DNA of 29,902 bases from CAZWBR01 sp964404205 (GCA_964404205.1 CAYOJD010000025.1:1-29902); one strand, 5' to 3'; positions 17,246-25,565 are shown, numbered from the stretch's first letter. The notes: generated by a model from the sequence alone, not told the origin. A program made the numbers and translations.

Positions 17246-17677
17246 TTATAAAGGGGTAACACCTTTCTTCAGGATGATATTGCCATATTTGGCCGTTTCG
17301 CCGGTCATCACAACTGCAAAGGCATTTTTAGCCCTTTCGTAAAAAGCAAACCGATCTACACGTTCGATTAAAGCCACTTTGGGATTGCTTTTGCGGATGC
17401 TTTCAAGATAACGCTGCTCGACTTTTGGGTCCAATGAATCGCCTGGAACAACAGCCATCATAGCCAATGGATACGGCACATAGGCATCCAGTTCGAAAAG
17501 CGGTAGTATAGCCTCCAGCAAATCGGCAATATTCAATCCATCGGCACGTAATACGCGATTATTCATCGTTTCACCCGGGAAATGGGCATCGGCCAGTACA
17601 ATTTCATCACCATGCCCCATTCGGGCCAAAACAGCCAACAATTCAGGACTAATTAACGGAGATATTCCTTTTAGCAT
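17246..17677 (-). CDS. fucU: L-fucose mutarotase (RbsD/FucU family)
   Basis: A 143-residue protein that matches what I recall of E. coli FucU nearly end to end: MLKGISPLISPELLAVLARM, GHGDEIVLADAHFP with the active-site His22, RADGLNIADLLEAILPLFEL and the tail TGETAKYGNIILKKGVTP. It interconverts alpha- and beta-L-fucose so that the isomerase gets its preferred anomer, in the cytoplasm as a ring-shaped oligomer. It is the last gene of the - strand fuc operon, 12 bases after fucK. Confidence 0.95.
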   Translation of the reverse strand: MLKGISPLISPELLAVLARMGHGDEIVLADAHFPGETMNNRVLRADGLNIADLLEAILPLFELDAYVPYPLAMMAVVPGDSLDPKVEQRYLESIRKSNPKVALIERVDRFAFYERAKNAFAVVMTGETAKYGNIILKKGVTPL

Positions 17678-17689
17678 ATCAGATAAGTT

Positions 17690-19142
17690 TTATTTCCATT
17701 TCAGTTTATAGGCTTCGTACAATTCCGAATATCGCCCGCTCTCGGCCGATGGTTCAACAGTAACGGGTTGATAGTCGATTTGAGCACGGGCCTCTTCGGC
17801 TGAGCCAAAGTAACCAATTCCGGCGAAAGCAAAAAGGGCTGCGCCTAAAACTGTTGTCTCTTTCTGACTGATCAGTTGCACCGGAATACCGCATACATCG
17901 GCCCGTATCTGGTTCCATAACTGATTTTTCGAACCTCCGCCAACAACCCGTACCGATTCGGCCTTAAAATTGCCTGCCTTTTGTAACGCCACGATGCCGT
18001 CTTTAAGTTGATAAGAAAGCGCCNNNNNNNNNNCGAGAGGATGTTAACGATAAACCATCGATAGCCCCTGCTTTACCAACCGAAGATTCGTTAAAGAAGT
18101 TGGGTAAAACCGATATACCGCCTGAGCCAGCAATTACTTTCGAAGCGCCGTCAATCATTGTATCGTATTTGGAATTGCCCGTCAAATCTGCAAATAAATT
18201 TTTACTGCCCCACTCCAGAAGACCGGACCCCATCCAGTTCATACCAATATCGAAAATGCCCGGAACAGCATCGAGTTCAGTTGTAATTCCCAGATCAAAT
18301 TGCTCCTGCGAAATTTTGGCTTCGAGACTTCGGCTCATTAAAATCTCCCAGGTACCCGAACTTAAAACAGGCTCATTTAACGCTGCTCCTGACCCATAAA
18401 TGGCAAACTGCGTATCGTGACCCGCCAAACAAACCGGTACACCGACAGGAATGCCTGTCACTTCGGAGGCACCGCGATTTATCTGGCCCACTACTGTTCC
18501 AGGCTCTCCCATTGTACCGAAAAGAGCTCTCTCAACCCCAATCTGTTTCAAAATTTGAGGAGAAAATTCACGCTGACGAAGTTCTGTCATCATTGACGTT
18601 CCGGCCATTGTGATGTCGTTCACCCTTTCGCCGGACAAACGGTTAATCAGGATTGACGGGATAAATAAAAACTGCCCGTCAGAAGTGAGCAATTCCGGCC
18701 GATTCTCTCTAAACCAGATCAATTTATTGATAGTATTGAAGTTATAAGGAAAAACCCCCGACAGGGCATAAAGCTCCTTCAGAGACAGATATTTGTCAAT
18801 TTGGTTCATGATTGGAATTGTCCGACTACATTGCCACGATATGACCGGATAAATCATTTTGCCATTCTGGTCGAAAGGTGCACCATCTACACCAAAAGTT
18901 GTAACTGTTACACCAACAATATTCGTTTTATTGATTGCTGTAGTAACTTTTTGGGAAGCCTCGCATAGTTTGCTCCAAATCTCATCAATATCCCATATGA
19001 CTCCTCCATCCAAAAACGGATCGGCAGTTGTATTATTGGGCAATGACTCACCGGCAATGATTTTTCCAACAGAATTAATGGCTATGACCCGGACATTGGT
19101 TGCCCCGCAATCGAACACCAAAACAACATTCTCTGACTTCAT
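17690..19142 (-). CDS. fucK: L-fuculokinase (FGGY family), interrupted by an assembly gap
   Basis: The kinase phosphorylates L-fuculose to L-fuculose 1-phosphate. The N-terminal part (19142 down to 18034, about 370 residues) has the phosphate loop FDCGATNVRVIAI, VTTFGVDGAPFDQNGKMIYP, LAGHDTQFAIYGSGAA and EPVLSSGTWEILMSRS, all close to E. coli FucK. After the N run, the C-terminal part (from 18022, 110 residues) starts ALSYQLKDGIVALQKAGNF and has VRVVGGGSKNQLWNQIRADV. The two parts are in different frames only because 10 Ns were inserted. Codon phase at both edges needs a gap divisible by 3; alignment to the FucK region TTRGHFYRAALEG suggests about 27 bases, giving about 489 residues, a normal length. 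So this is one intact gene, not a pseudogene. Confidence 0.92.
18024..18033. other. Assembly gap (10 N) inside fucK
   Basis: Ten Ns join two contigs. On the - strand the left side ends with an Arg codon begun as CG, and the right side opens with the last base G of a codon, probably the conserved Glu before ALSYQL. The stated length therefore cannot be true; 27 is the best estimate. Confidence 0.97.
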
Positions 19143-19158
19143 ATTAAATTGAATATAA

Positions 19159-19206
19159 AAAGGTTACCATCAAGAGTGAAAAAAATCAATCTCTCTGATA
19201 ACCTTT
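19159..19206 (-). terminator. Stem-loop between fucI and fucK, terminator- or processing-like
   Basis: On the - strand AAAGGTTA (19206-19199) and TAACCTTT (19166-19159) pair perfectly; inside them TCA/TGA and AGAG/CTCT add seven pairs with small bulges, around a T-rich loop. The second arm runs on into TTTTTATATT. It may cause partial termination after fucI or protect the fucI message from decay; fucK and fucU have no promoter of their own that I can see. Confidence 0.55.
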
Positions 19207-19222
19207 ATGAAAAACCAATCGA

Positions 19223-20944
19223 TTATTTTCCTTTCGCGCGCATCAGTTTGGTCACATTCTCACCGCCATTGATAAGATAAATCAGCGGCATAGGCCTGTC
19301 AACACCTTCAGTGTATTGCGCCCGGACTTGCCATGGGGCAACAGAAAGCACGTTGGTTAAATCCATCCAATATTGCAGAACCGATGGCTTTAATCCCCAA
19401 ATCATATGAAAATGGTTGGCCGGAGCATACTGTTTGTATTCGCCCATTGTGGCATTTTTAGGTACCACCCAGGTGTGCGGCCATGTAACATTGGAACTGT
19501 TAGCAACGAAATCGGCCAACGGTTTTGGAAGGTCAACTGTCGATGCTTCGTCCCATACCATGCTAAACATCCCGTTCAGTTCGCTGTAAGCCAAACGGGC
19601 AGCAATCCCTTCAATTCCGCCCGGAGTTACAAATGTAACACTGTTTCCGCCTCCCGGGAAGTAGTATAATTCGGCACCGGGCAACGACACATTTTTCAAA
19701 ATTTCATCAGGCGATGTACCAGGTAATGCTGCCCAGTCGAGGCTTGCCGAACCTGAGTTGTCACCATCGACAATTCCCTTTTGGGCCCAAAGCTCGTCGC
19801 CTTTTACGTTCACCCCAAGCTGTTTGGCTCTTGTTGCCAATTCGCCGGCTTCCCAAACTTTACGGAAATCCATAAAAAGAGGTGGATTGCCACCTGTCAG
19901 CCAATTGGTGAACAGCATCGTCAGCGTTCCCTGCATGTCGGCTTCAGTTCCGAATGGAATAGGGCTTTTCTTTCCGTTATGGTCGAAGGAAGAGTTGAAA
20001 AGCGACTCCGCCAAATCGCAAATGGGCAATGGAATACCACGATTATCGCTTCCCCATTCCAATTGGTTCATAAATGCGCCGCTCACGGCATTCAAATCTT
20101 TCAACAGGTTTCGCATAATAAGGTATAATGCAAGCGATTGATCGAATTTGGCACTTGCACCTGCCAACGATAGATCGAGACGGCTACCAAAGTGAGTATC
20201 GACCCAATTTCGCATGAATTTGAGTTCTTCGGCATCGTAAGCTTTTTTGTTCAGCATGTCAGCCAGCAATTTCATATCGAGACGGGCAATCTCCAGTCCA
20301 AAATTATTGCGAGTGGGCAAAACATGCGAGAGTGCAGTTTCCATCCCCATCGAATCGTGGCCAAAGCAGACAATCCGTTTACCTTTCAGTCCGACAAAAG
20401 TGAGGGCTGCATAACTCCATTCAACTAATGCATCAATAGTTGCAGGTGTTATTTTCGGGAACATTCCGGTATCGTCCCAATTGCCAACATTCAAATGAGT
20501 CAACCTGCCACTCTGCGCAAAAGCGCCATTTACGGCATGTGCAAATACCACACCCGGTTTGGGGGCGCTGTTTCCACAGGTAATGTTTAGCGGAGTTTCC
20601 TTAGGGAAATGGGCCATCAGGCTCATCAACGAAAGTTGCGGAAAAGCCCATGTGTCGGGTGTGCAAACAATGGCATCGACACCTGCATCTTTAAACTGGC
20701 GTGCCACAATATCGGCTTGAGGTTCGCCATCGATTAATACATCCGAATAGACCACTTTAACCGGGGTTCCGTCTGGCATTTTGACCCTTTCGGCCAACGC
20801 ATCGGCAATCATCTGGATTATGTTTACTGTTCGCTGACGTGACTCCTGATCAATTCGCGGATCGCCTGCTGCACAGATGCCAAAAACAACTGATTTAGGT
20901 TGATTGGTATGGTTTTTTGAGGTTAACACCATTGCTTTTCCCAT
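19223..20944 (-). CDS. fucI: L-fucose isomerase family protein
   Basis: A 573-residue protein, near the 591 of E. coli FucI. It has the FucI hallmarks FNSSFDHNGKKSP, NSGSASLDWAALPG, YYFPGGGNSVTF and WPHTWVVPK. The three metal-binding residues are in place: Glu334 (FGTEADMQG), Asp359 (FMDFRKVW) and His511 (APANHFHMIWG), matching Glu337, Asp361 and His528 of the E. coli enzyme. It converts L-fucose to L-fuculose with Mn2+, and as a family it may also take D-arabinose. It is the first gene of the operon with fucK and fucU, 80 bases upstream of fucK, and has a good promoter. It is clearly divergent from the E. coli enzyme in the N-terminal domain, so substrate range is inferred mainly from the neighbours. 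Confidence 0.88.
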   Translation of the reverse strand: MGKAMVLTSKNHTNQPKSVVFGICAAGDPRIDQESRQRTVNIIQMIADALAERVKMPDGTPVKVVYSDVLIDGEPQADIVARQFKDAGVDAIVCTPDTWAFPQLSLMSLMAHFPKETPLNITCGNSAPKPGVVFAHAVNGAFAQSGRLTHLNVGNWDDTGMFPKITPATIDALVEWSYAALTFVGLKGKRIVCFGHDSMGMETALSHVLPTRNNFGLEIARLDMKLLADMLNKKAYDAEELKFMRNWVDTHFGSRLDLSLAGASAKFDQSLALYLIMRNLLKDLNAVSGAFMNQLEWGSDNRGIPLPICDLAESLFNSSFDHNGKKSPIPFGTEADMQGTLTMLFTNWLTGGNPPLFMDFRKVWEAGELATRAKQLGVNVKGDELWAQKGIVDGDNSGSASLDWAALPGTSPDEILKNVSLPGAELYYFPGGGNSVTFVTPGGIEGIAARLAYSELNGMFSMVWDEASTVDLPKPLADFVANSSNVTWPHTWVVPKNATMGEYKQYAPANHFHMIWGLKPSVLQYWMDLTNVLSVAPWQVRAQYTEGVDRPMPLIYLINGGENVTKLMRAKGK

Positions 20945-21269
20945 AAATTGTGAGTTTAAATTGTTAGTAACCCAAATTTAGCAAGCGGTTATGAATTATG
21001 AAATGGATTAAAGAAACAAAAATATGTACATTTCAAACATCAACCAACAGAAAGCAATGAACTATATCGCTAATTATCTGATAGTTATTCAAAACATTCG
21101 ACATAACAATAACAAACATTTTATCAGGAAAAATCTCTCATCAGTAAAAAGAATCTCCAAATTAAGCCTTCAAATAAATATCATTACACGTTAAACATTA
21201 CATCAGATTATTTGTTTATAACTAACTGATTGCAAATAGCAAACCGACTTTCATTGTAAAAACTGACTT
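20945..21269. other. Intergenic region between fucI and the flavoprotein gene
   Basis: A 325-base AT-rich stretch between divergent genes. The first 60 bases hold the fuc promoter. The rest has no open frame of note. I could not find a TAnnTTTG element at a proper distance before the ATG at 21270; a TTTG at 21211-21214 may be a -33 box but no -7 partner follows. Confidence 0.6.
20973..21003 (-). promoter_or_regulatory. Bacteroidota-type promoter for the fuc operon
   Basis: On the - strand TTTC (21003-21000) and TAAATTTG (20980-20973) are exactly 19 bases apart, an almost perfect match to TTTG-N19-TAnnTTTG. The predicted start is near 20966, about 20 bases before the fucI ATG. Confidence 0.7.
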
Positions 21270-22727
21270 ATGGCAAAAATTGTAGTCTTGGGTGCCGGAA
21301 TCGCCGGACACACGGCCTCTACCCTTCTGAAGAAACGGTTAGGCAACAAACATGAAGTGGTTGTAGTCGCACCAAATGCCTACTATCACTGGATTCCATC
21401 AAACATCTGGATTGGTGTAGGCCGGATGACCATTGATCAAGTACGTTTTCGCCTCGATCAACGCTACCAAAAAGCAGGTATTGTTTTTAAACAAGCCAAA
21501 GCACTGGCCATTCATCCTGAAGGCAATGGAACGACAAGCCGGGCATTTGTCACGATTGAGTATACCGGACAGGATAAAAATGGGGTACAGGAAAATGTTG
21601 ATTACGATTTTTTGGTCAATGCCACCGGCCCAAAGCTTAATTTTGAAGCAACTGAAGGACTTGGACCTGCTCAAAACAGTTTGTCGGTCTGCTCCTACGA
21701 CCATGCCGCCCATGCCTGGGAGAAGTTGAAAGATGCAATCAAAAAAATGGAAGAAGGTACCAGACAGAAGTTTCTGATTGGCGTAGGTCACCCAATGGCC
21801 ACTTGCCAAGGCGCAGCTTTCGAATATATTTTAAATATTGCCTATGAAATTGAACGCAGAAAATTATCTCATCTGGCTGAAATAAAATGGATTACCAACG
21901 AATATGAATTAGGCGATTTTGGAATGGGGGGCGCATACATCAAACGGGGCGGTTACATCACCAATACCAAAACCTTTGCCGAGTCATTTCTTCGTGAGCG
22001 AAATATAGGCTGGATTAAACGGGCCGGCGTCAAAAAGGTCGAACCCGGTAAACTGACTTACGAACTGCTCGACGGGTCGCAACACGAGGAAACTTTTGAT
22101 TTTGCCATGTTAATCCCCTCTTTCTCGGGACATGGACTGAAAGCATACGATAAAGCCGGAACTGATATCACCGAACAGTTGTTTGCCCCTAACGGCTTTA
22201 TGAAAGTTGATGCCGATTATGCCAAAAAGCCCTTTGAAGAGTGGAAAGCTGCCGACTGGCCTTCGACTTATCAACAACCGATATATCCAAATATTTTTGC
22301 CGCGGGAATTGCATTTGCACCACCTCATGCCATCTCCAAACCGATGACAAGTCCCAATGGAACAGCTATTTTCCCTTCTCCTCCCCGTACCGGGATGCCT
22401 TCGGCTGTAACTGGTAAAATTGTAGCCGATAATATTGCAGAATGGATAAAATCGGGCAAACCACAACTTAAACACAAAGCATCGATGGCCAAAATGGGTG
22501 CAGCCTGCATCGTTTCAGCCGGATACGGAATGGTTCATGGAGCAGCTGCCACCATGACTGTATACCCGATTGTTCAGGATTGGGATAAATATCCGGATTA
22601 TGGGCGTGATATCCATTATACCATGGGCGAGGCCGGTTTAGCTGGCCACTGGCTCAAATGGTTTATGCACTATATGTTCCTTCACAAAGCCAAAGGATAT
22701 CCATTCTGGTGGCTCTTGCCCGAATAA
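21270..22727 (+). CDS. Sulfide:quinone oxidoreductase-like FAD-dependent oxidoreductase
   Basis: A 485-residue flavoprotein with the dinucleotide motif VVLGAGIAGHTAS at the N-terminus, the second motif near LVNATGPKLNF, and the FAD-binding end PNIFAAGIAFAPP. Three cysteines are well placed for the SQR reaction: Cys141, Cys179 (MATCQGAAFEY) and Cys413 (AACIVSAGYG). In SQRs two of these form the sulfur-binding pair that takes electrons from sulfide to FAD and then quinone. The C-terminal 60 residues are aromatic and amphipathic (LKWFMHYMFLHKAKGYPFWW), right for monotopic membrane binding. Most like the larger SQR subtypes. A relation to NADH dehydrogenase-type flavoproteins is the alternative, but the cysteines favour SQR. 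A small protein gene follows after 23 bases. Confidence 0.75.
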   Translation: MAKIVVLGAGIAGHTASTLLKKRLGNKHEVVVVAPNAYYHWIPSNIWIGVGRMTIDQVRFRLDQRYQKAGIVFKQAKALAIHPEGNGTTSRAFVTIEYTGQDKNGVQENVDYDFLVNATGPKLNFEATEGLGPAQNSLSVCSYDHAAHAWEKLKDAIKKMEEGTRQKFLIGVGHPMATCQGAAFEYILNIAYEIERRKLSHLAEIKWITNEYELGDFGMGGAYIKRGGYITNTKTFAESFLRERNIGWIKRAGVKKVEPGKLTYELLDGSQHEETFDFAMLIPSFSGHGLKAYDKAGTDITEQLFAPNGFMKVDADYAKKPFEEWKAADWPSTYQQPIYPNIFAAGIAFAPPHAISKPMTSPNGTAIFPSPPRTGMPSAVTGKIVADNIAEWIKSGKPQLKHKASMAKMGAACIVSAGYGMVHGAAATMTVYPIVQDWDKYPDYGRDIHYTMGEAGLAGHWLKWFMHYMFLHKAKGYPFWWLLPE

Positions 22728-22750
22728 GTGAAACCATAAATCTTGATGAC

Positions 22751-22915
22751 ATGAATACTCATTCCAATCGCAATCAGGCATATGCCGAAGAATCTTATCC
22801 TCCAATGCCTACCCGTACGACCCGCTTCTGGCGGAATTTCATCCCATGGCAGGCATGGCGTTGGCTGGTCTTAAATCTCAAAATACTGAGAATCGTTGTT
22901 GGAGGGCACTCCTAA
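22751..22915 (+). CDS. Small hypothetical protein downstream of the SQR-like gene
   Basis: A 54-residue frame starting 23 bases after the flavoprotein stop and ending right before a strong terminator, so it is co-transcribed. The N-terminal half is polar with YPPMPTRTTRF; the C-terminal half, FIPWQAWRWLVLNLKILRIV, is a strongly aromatic, basic, amphipathic helix, too charged for a normal membrane span but apt for lying on a membrane; it ends GGHS. I do not recognise a named family. A frame extending back to 22658 overlaps the flavoprotein and is not needed. No ribosome site is visible, as is normal in this phylum. It may help anchor or regulate the flavoprotein. Confidence 0.6.
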   Translation: MNTHSNRNQAYAEESYPPMPTRTTRFWRNFIPWQAWRWLVLNLKILRIVVGGHS

Positions 22916-22919
22916 AAGC

Positions 22920-22954
22920 AAGAAAGGCGTTTTCAAATAGGAAACGCCTTTCTT
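22920..22954. terminator. Bidirectional intrinsic terminator
   Basis: AAGAAAGGCGTTT (22920-22932) and AAACGCCTTTCTT (22942-22954) form a perfect 13-base stem with a 9-base loop, followed on the + strand by TGTATAAT and on the - strand by GCTTTTAGG. It lies between convergent genes and can stop both. Confidence 0.85.
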
Positions 22955-22972
22955 TGTATAATACGAAAAAAT

Positions 22973-23827
22973 TTATTTTACACTGATAACTAAAACTTTA
23001 GACATACTCCAGAACTGGGTAGCATCAAGTATAACCAAACTGTCAGCTGAATTTTCACCTTCAATCCGATACGAACCGGCAGGATGCTTGCTGATAATTT
23101 CAACCTTCTTTTTCATGATTGGAATCGTGTTCAGCTTTGTAATATCAACTTTGGTAAAATAGCTCAAATCTACTTCATCAGAAATGTCTTTCGAACGGCC
23201 GATACCAACAAAGCCGCCCTCTTTGGTAATGATATTCTTTTCTTTCAGCTCTTTTACTGTTCCGATAATGTAGTAAGCAGTATTCAACTGAGTCGTTTTG
23301 GCTTCAATTTCGGCCTGTTTTTGCGCATTCTCCGTAGTAAGATTACCAACCTGTCCGGTCAAATCATTAACCTGAATGTTGAGCTTATTCAGTTCAGCAG
23401 TCAACTGTTCAATCTGTGCATCCTTTTCAACAATAATATTGTTCAGATTATCAATCATCTTTTGCAGTTCGGCTGATTTATGCTCCGATTTCTTCAACTT
23501 ATCGGTCAATTTTGAAACCAATTCACGGTTTTTCTGCAACAAGCTGTAAATATAATTGATATCGCTTTGAATTTGCTCCTTCTGATTAGCCTGTACTTCG
23601 CCGCCCTTCGCTCTGTTGTCGATAATCATCTCTTTTTGTTTGATGGTATCGAGGTTGGCCTGAATCTCGTTGAAAGCATTGACAAATTCGACCAGACTGG
23701 CATCTTTCGAACCGGTAACGGCCATTAAACTATCGCGTTGAGCCTGCAAGCGGGCAATTTCCTTTTGGTTGCAACCGGTTGCCAGTACAACAAGAGAAAC
23801 TACAATGAACAGATAATACTTTTTCAT
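22973..23827 (-). CDS. Coiled-coil lipoprotein of unknown function
   Basis: From this start 284 residues, beginning MKKYYLFIVVSLVVLATGC with lipobox Cys19. Residues 20-185 or so are heptad-rich helix, with long runs such as MIDNLNNIIVEKDAQIEQLT, predicting an extended coiled coil. The C-terminal 95 residues are a compact beta-rich domain (YFTKVDITKLNTIPIMKKKV, HPAGSYRIEG, TQFWSMSKVLVISVK). Such proteins are common single lipoproteins in Bacteroidota; no function is known to me. A start 7 codons upstream (23848) is equally open; I prefer 23827 for the compact signal peptide. It shares the terminator with the small protein gene. Confidence 0.82.
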   Translation of the reverse strand: MKKYYLFIVVSLVVLATGCNQKEIARLQAQRDSLMAVTGSKDASLVEFVNAFNEIQANLDTIKQKEMIIDNRAKGGEVQANQKEQIQSDINYIYSLLQKNRELVSKLTDKLKKSEHKSAELQKMIDNLNNIIVEKDAQIEQLTAELNKLNIQVNDLTGQVGNLTTENAQKQAEIEAKTTQLNTAYYIIGTVKELKEKNIITKEGGFVGIGRSKDISDEVDLSYFTKVDITKLNTIPIMKKKVEIISKHPAGSYRIEGENSADSLVILDATQFWSMSKVLVISVK

Positions 23828-23876
23828 TTTTGAGGATTTAAATTTCATGATAAAATTACAACAATTACCTAAATAT

Positions 23877-23884
23877 CAAATCTA
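23877..23884 (-). promoter_or_regulatory. Promoter -7 element for the coiled-coil lipoprotein gene
   Basis: TAGATTTG on the - strand is an exact TAnnTTTG. The -33 position falls in a T-rich run (CTTT) and is only a partial match. Predicted transcription start is near 23870. Confidence 0.45.
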
Positions 23885-23910
23885 TGTAAATCTAATTTCA
23901 AAAAAAGAGT

Positions 23911-25527
23911 TTAATTATTGTACAACGCAGCACGCCTCTCTTTTAGTTCTTCGTTTGAAATATAGTCGTCATATTCCATAATTTTGTCGATTATTCCATT
24001 GGGTGTCAATTCGATAATACGATTGGCAACGGTCTGAATAAACTCATGGTCATGCGAAGCCATCAGCACATTTCCCTTGAAACCCATCAAAGTATTGTTA
24101 AAAGCCTGTATTGATTCCAAGTCAAGATGGTTGGTCGGATTATCAAGCACCATCACATTGGCATTTCGCAACATCATCCTCGAAATCATACAACGCATCT
24201 TCTCTCCACCCGACAATACACTGGTTTTCTTATAGATTTCGTCGCCCGAGAAAAGCATTTTCCCCAAAAAGCCACGGATGTAAAACTCGCTGGTATCGTC
24301 CGAGAACTGGCTCAGCCACTCGACAAGTGTATAATCGTTGTTGAAGAAATTGGAATTATCGAGCGGCAAATAGGCATGGGTAATCGTTTGTCCCCAATGA
24401 TAACTTCCTGAATCGGGCTTGTCGTGATCGTTGATAATCTCAAAAAAGGCCGTCATAGCTCTTGGATCACGCGAGAGGAAAACAACCTTGTCATCTTTCT
24501 CGATAGTAAAATCCAAATCTTTGAACAATACTTCTCCATTGATACTTTTGCTTAACCCTTTAACCTCCAAAATGCGGTTTCCCGGTTCACGATCAGGGGT
24601 AAAAATAATTCCCGGATATTTACGTGTAGAAGGCTGAATTTCGTCAACATTCAGTTTTTCAAGCATCTTCTTGCGACTGGTTGTTTGCTTCGACTTGGCC
24701 ACATTGGCACTAAACCTCGAAATAAATTCCATTAACTCTTTTCGCTTCTCTTCAGCTTTCTTGTTTTGAGCTTGTTGCTGGCGCAAAGCCAACTGGCTCG
24801 AATGGTACCAGAAACTGTAGTTACCGGCGAAAAGCTGCACTTTTCCAAAGTCAATATCAACAGTATGGGTACAAACCGAATCCAGAAAGTGCCGGTCGTG
24901 CGAGACTACCAATACGGTATTTTCATAATTCGAAAGATAATTTTCGAGCCACATTACCGTTTCCAGGTCAAGGTCGTTGGTCGGCTCGTCGAGCAAAAGG
25001 TTATCGGGCTTACCAAAAAGGGCCTGAGCCAGCAGCACCCTCACCTTCTCTTTTCCGCTCAAATCGCTCATCAAACGGTGATGGAAATCCTCTTTGATAC
25101 CCAGTCCGCTCAACAACATGGCTGCATCGCTTTCAGCATTCCAGCCATCGATTTCAGCAAAACGTTCTTCCAATTCAGCTGCTCTCAAACCGTCAGCTTC
25201 CGAGAAATCTGATTTGGCATAAAGGGCATCCTTTTCCTGCATAATTTTCCACAGTTCTTCAAACCCCATCAATACGGCGTTCAACACGGTATGTTCTTCA
25301 TACCCGTAGTGATTTTGTTTCAAAACCGACAATCGTTCTCCGGGACCAAGTGAAATTGAACCTTTGGTCGACGACACTTCACCTGAAATTAATCGAAGAA
25401 ATGTCGACTTTCCGGCTCCGTTGGCACCAATTACCCCGTAACAGTTGCCCGGCGTAAACTTTAAATTGACATCCTGAAAAAGAGGCTTTTTGCCAAATTG
25501 TATAGCTAAATTCGATACTGTAATCAT
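23911..25527 (-). CDS. ABC-F family ATPase (YbiT-like) with a degenerate second ATP site
   Basis: A 538-residue soluble twin-ATPase with no membrane domain. ABC-F proteins bind the ribosomal E site and help stalled or stressed translation. Site 1 is intact: GANGAGKST (34-42), signature LSGKE (156-160), Walker B LLLDEPTNDLD (Glu181) and His210. The linker (about 245-310) is basic and helical, as expected for the P-site-contacting arm. In domain 2 Walker A is replaced by FLSRDPRAMTAFFEI (350-364) with no GK(S/T), and Walker B is LDNPTNHLD with Asn463 in place of the catalytic Glu, while LSGGE (439-443) and His492 remain. Start at MITVSNLAIQFG because the promoter lies inside the longer open frame reaching 25617. 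Confidence 0.9.
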   Translation of the reverse strand: MITVSNLAIQFGKKPLFQDVNLKFTPGNCYGVIGANGAGKSTFLRLISGEVSSTKGSISLGPGERLSVLKQNHYGYEEHTVLNAVLMGFEELWKIMQEKDALYAKSDFSEADGLRAAELEERFAEIDGWNAESDAAMLLSGLGIKEDFHHRLMSDLSGKEKVRVLLAQALFGKPDNLLLDEPTNDLDLETVMWLENYLSNYENTVLVVSHDRHFLDSVCTHTVDIDFGKVQLFAGNYSFWYHSSQLALRQQQAQNKKAEEKRKELMEFISRFSANVAKSKQTTSRKKMLEKLNVDEIQPSTRKYPGIIFTPDREPGNRILEVKGLSKSINGEVLFKDLDFTIEKDDKVVFLSRDPRAMTAFFEIINDHDKPDSGSYHWGQTITHAYLPLDNSNFFNNDYTLVEWLSQFSDDTSEFYIRGFLGKMLFSGDEIYKKTSVLSGGEKMRCMISRMMLRNANVMVLDNPTNHLDLESIQAFNNTLMGFKGNVLMASHDHEFIQTVANRIIELTPNGIIDKIMEYDDYISNEELKERRAALYNN

Positions 25528-25547
25528 ATTTCTGAAGTTGATATTCT

Positions 25548-25559
25548 TGTTACGTAACA
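25548..25559. repeat. 12-base palindrome in the ABC-F gene leader
   Basis: TGTTACGTAACA is a perfect palindrome lying 7 bases downstream of the -7 element, around the expected transcription start and 20 bases before the ABC-F ATG. It could be an operator; a 12-base palindrome in AT-rich sequence may also arise by chance. Confidence 0.4.
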
Positions 25560-25565
25560 GGGGCA

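Noticed and set aside
17690..19142. fucK as a frameshifted pseudogene
   Set aside because: The frame change coincides exactly with the 10-N placeholder and both sides align with FucK in the phase expected for an intact gene.
21171..21214. Inverted repeat CAAATAA / TTATTTG with a 31-base spacer before the SQR-like gene
   Set aside because: Short AT-only arms in a very AT-rich stretch with a long spacer; expected by chance.
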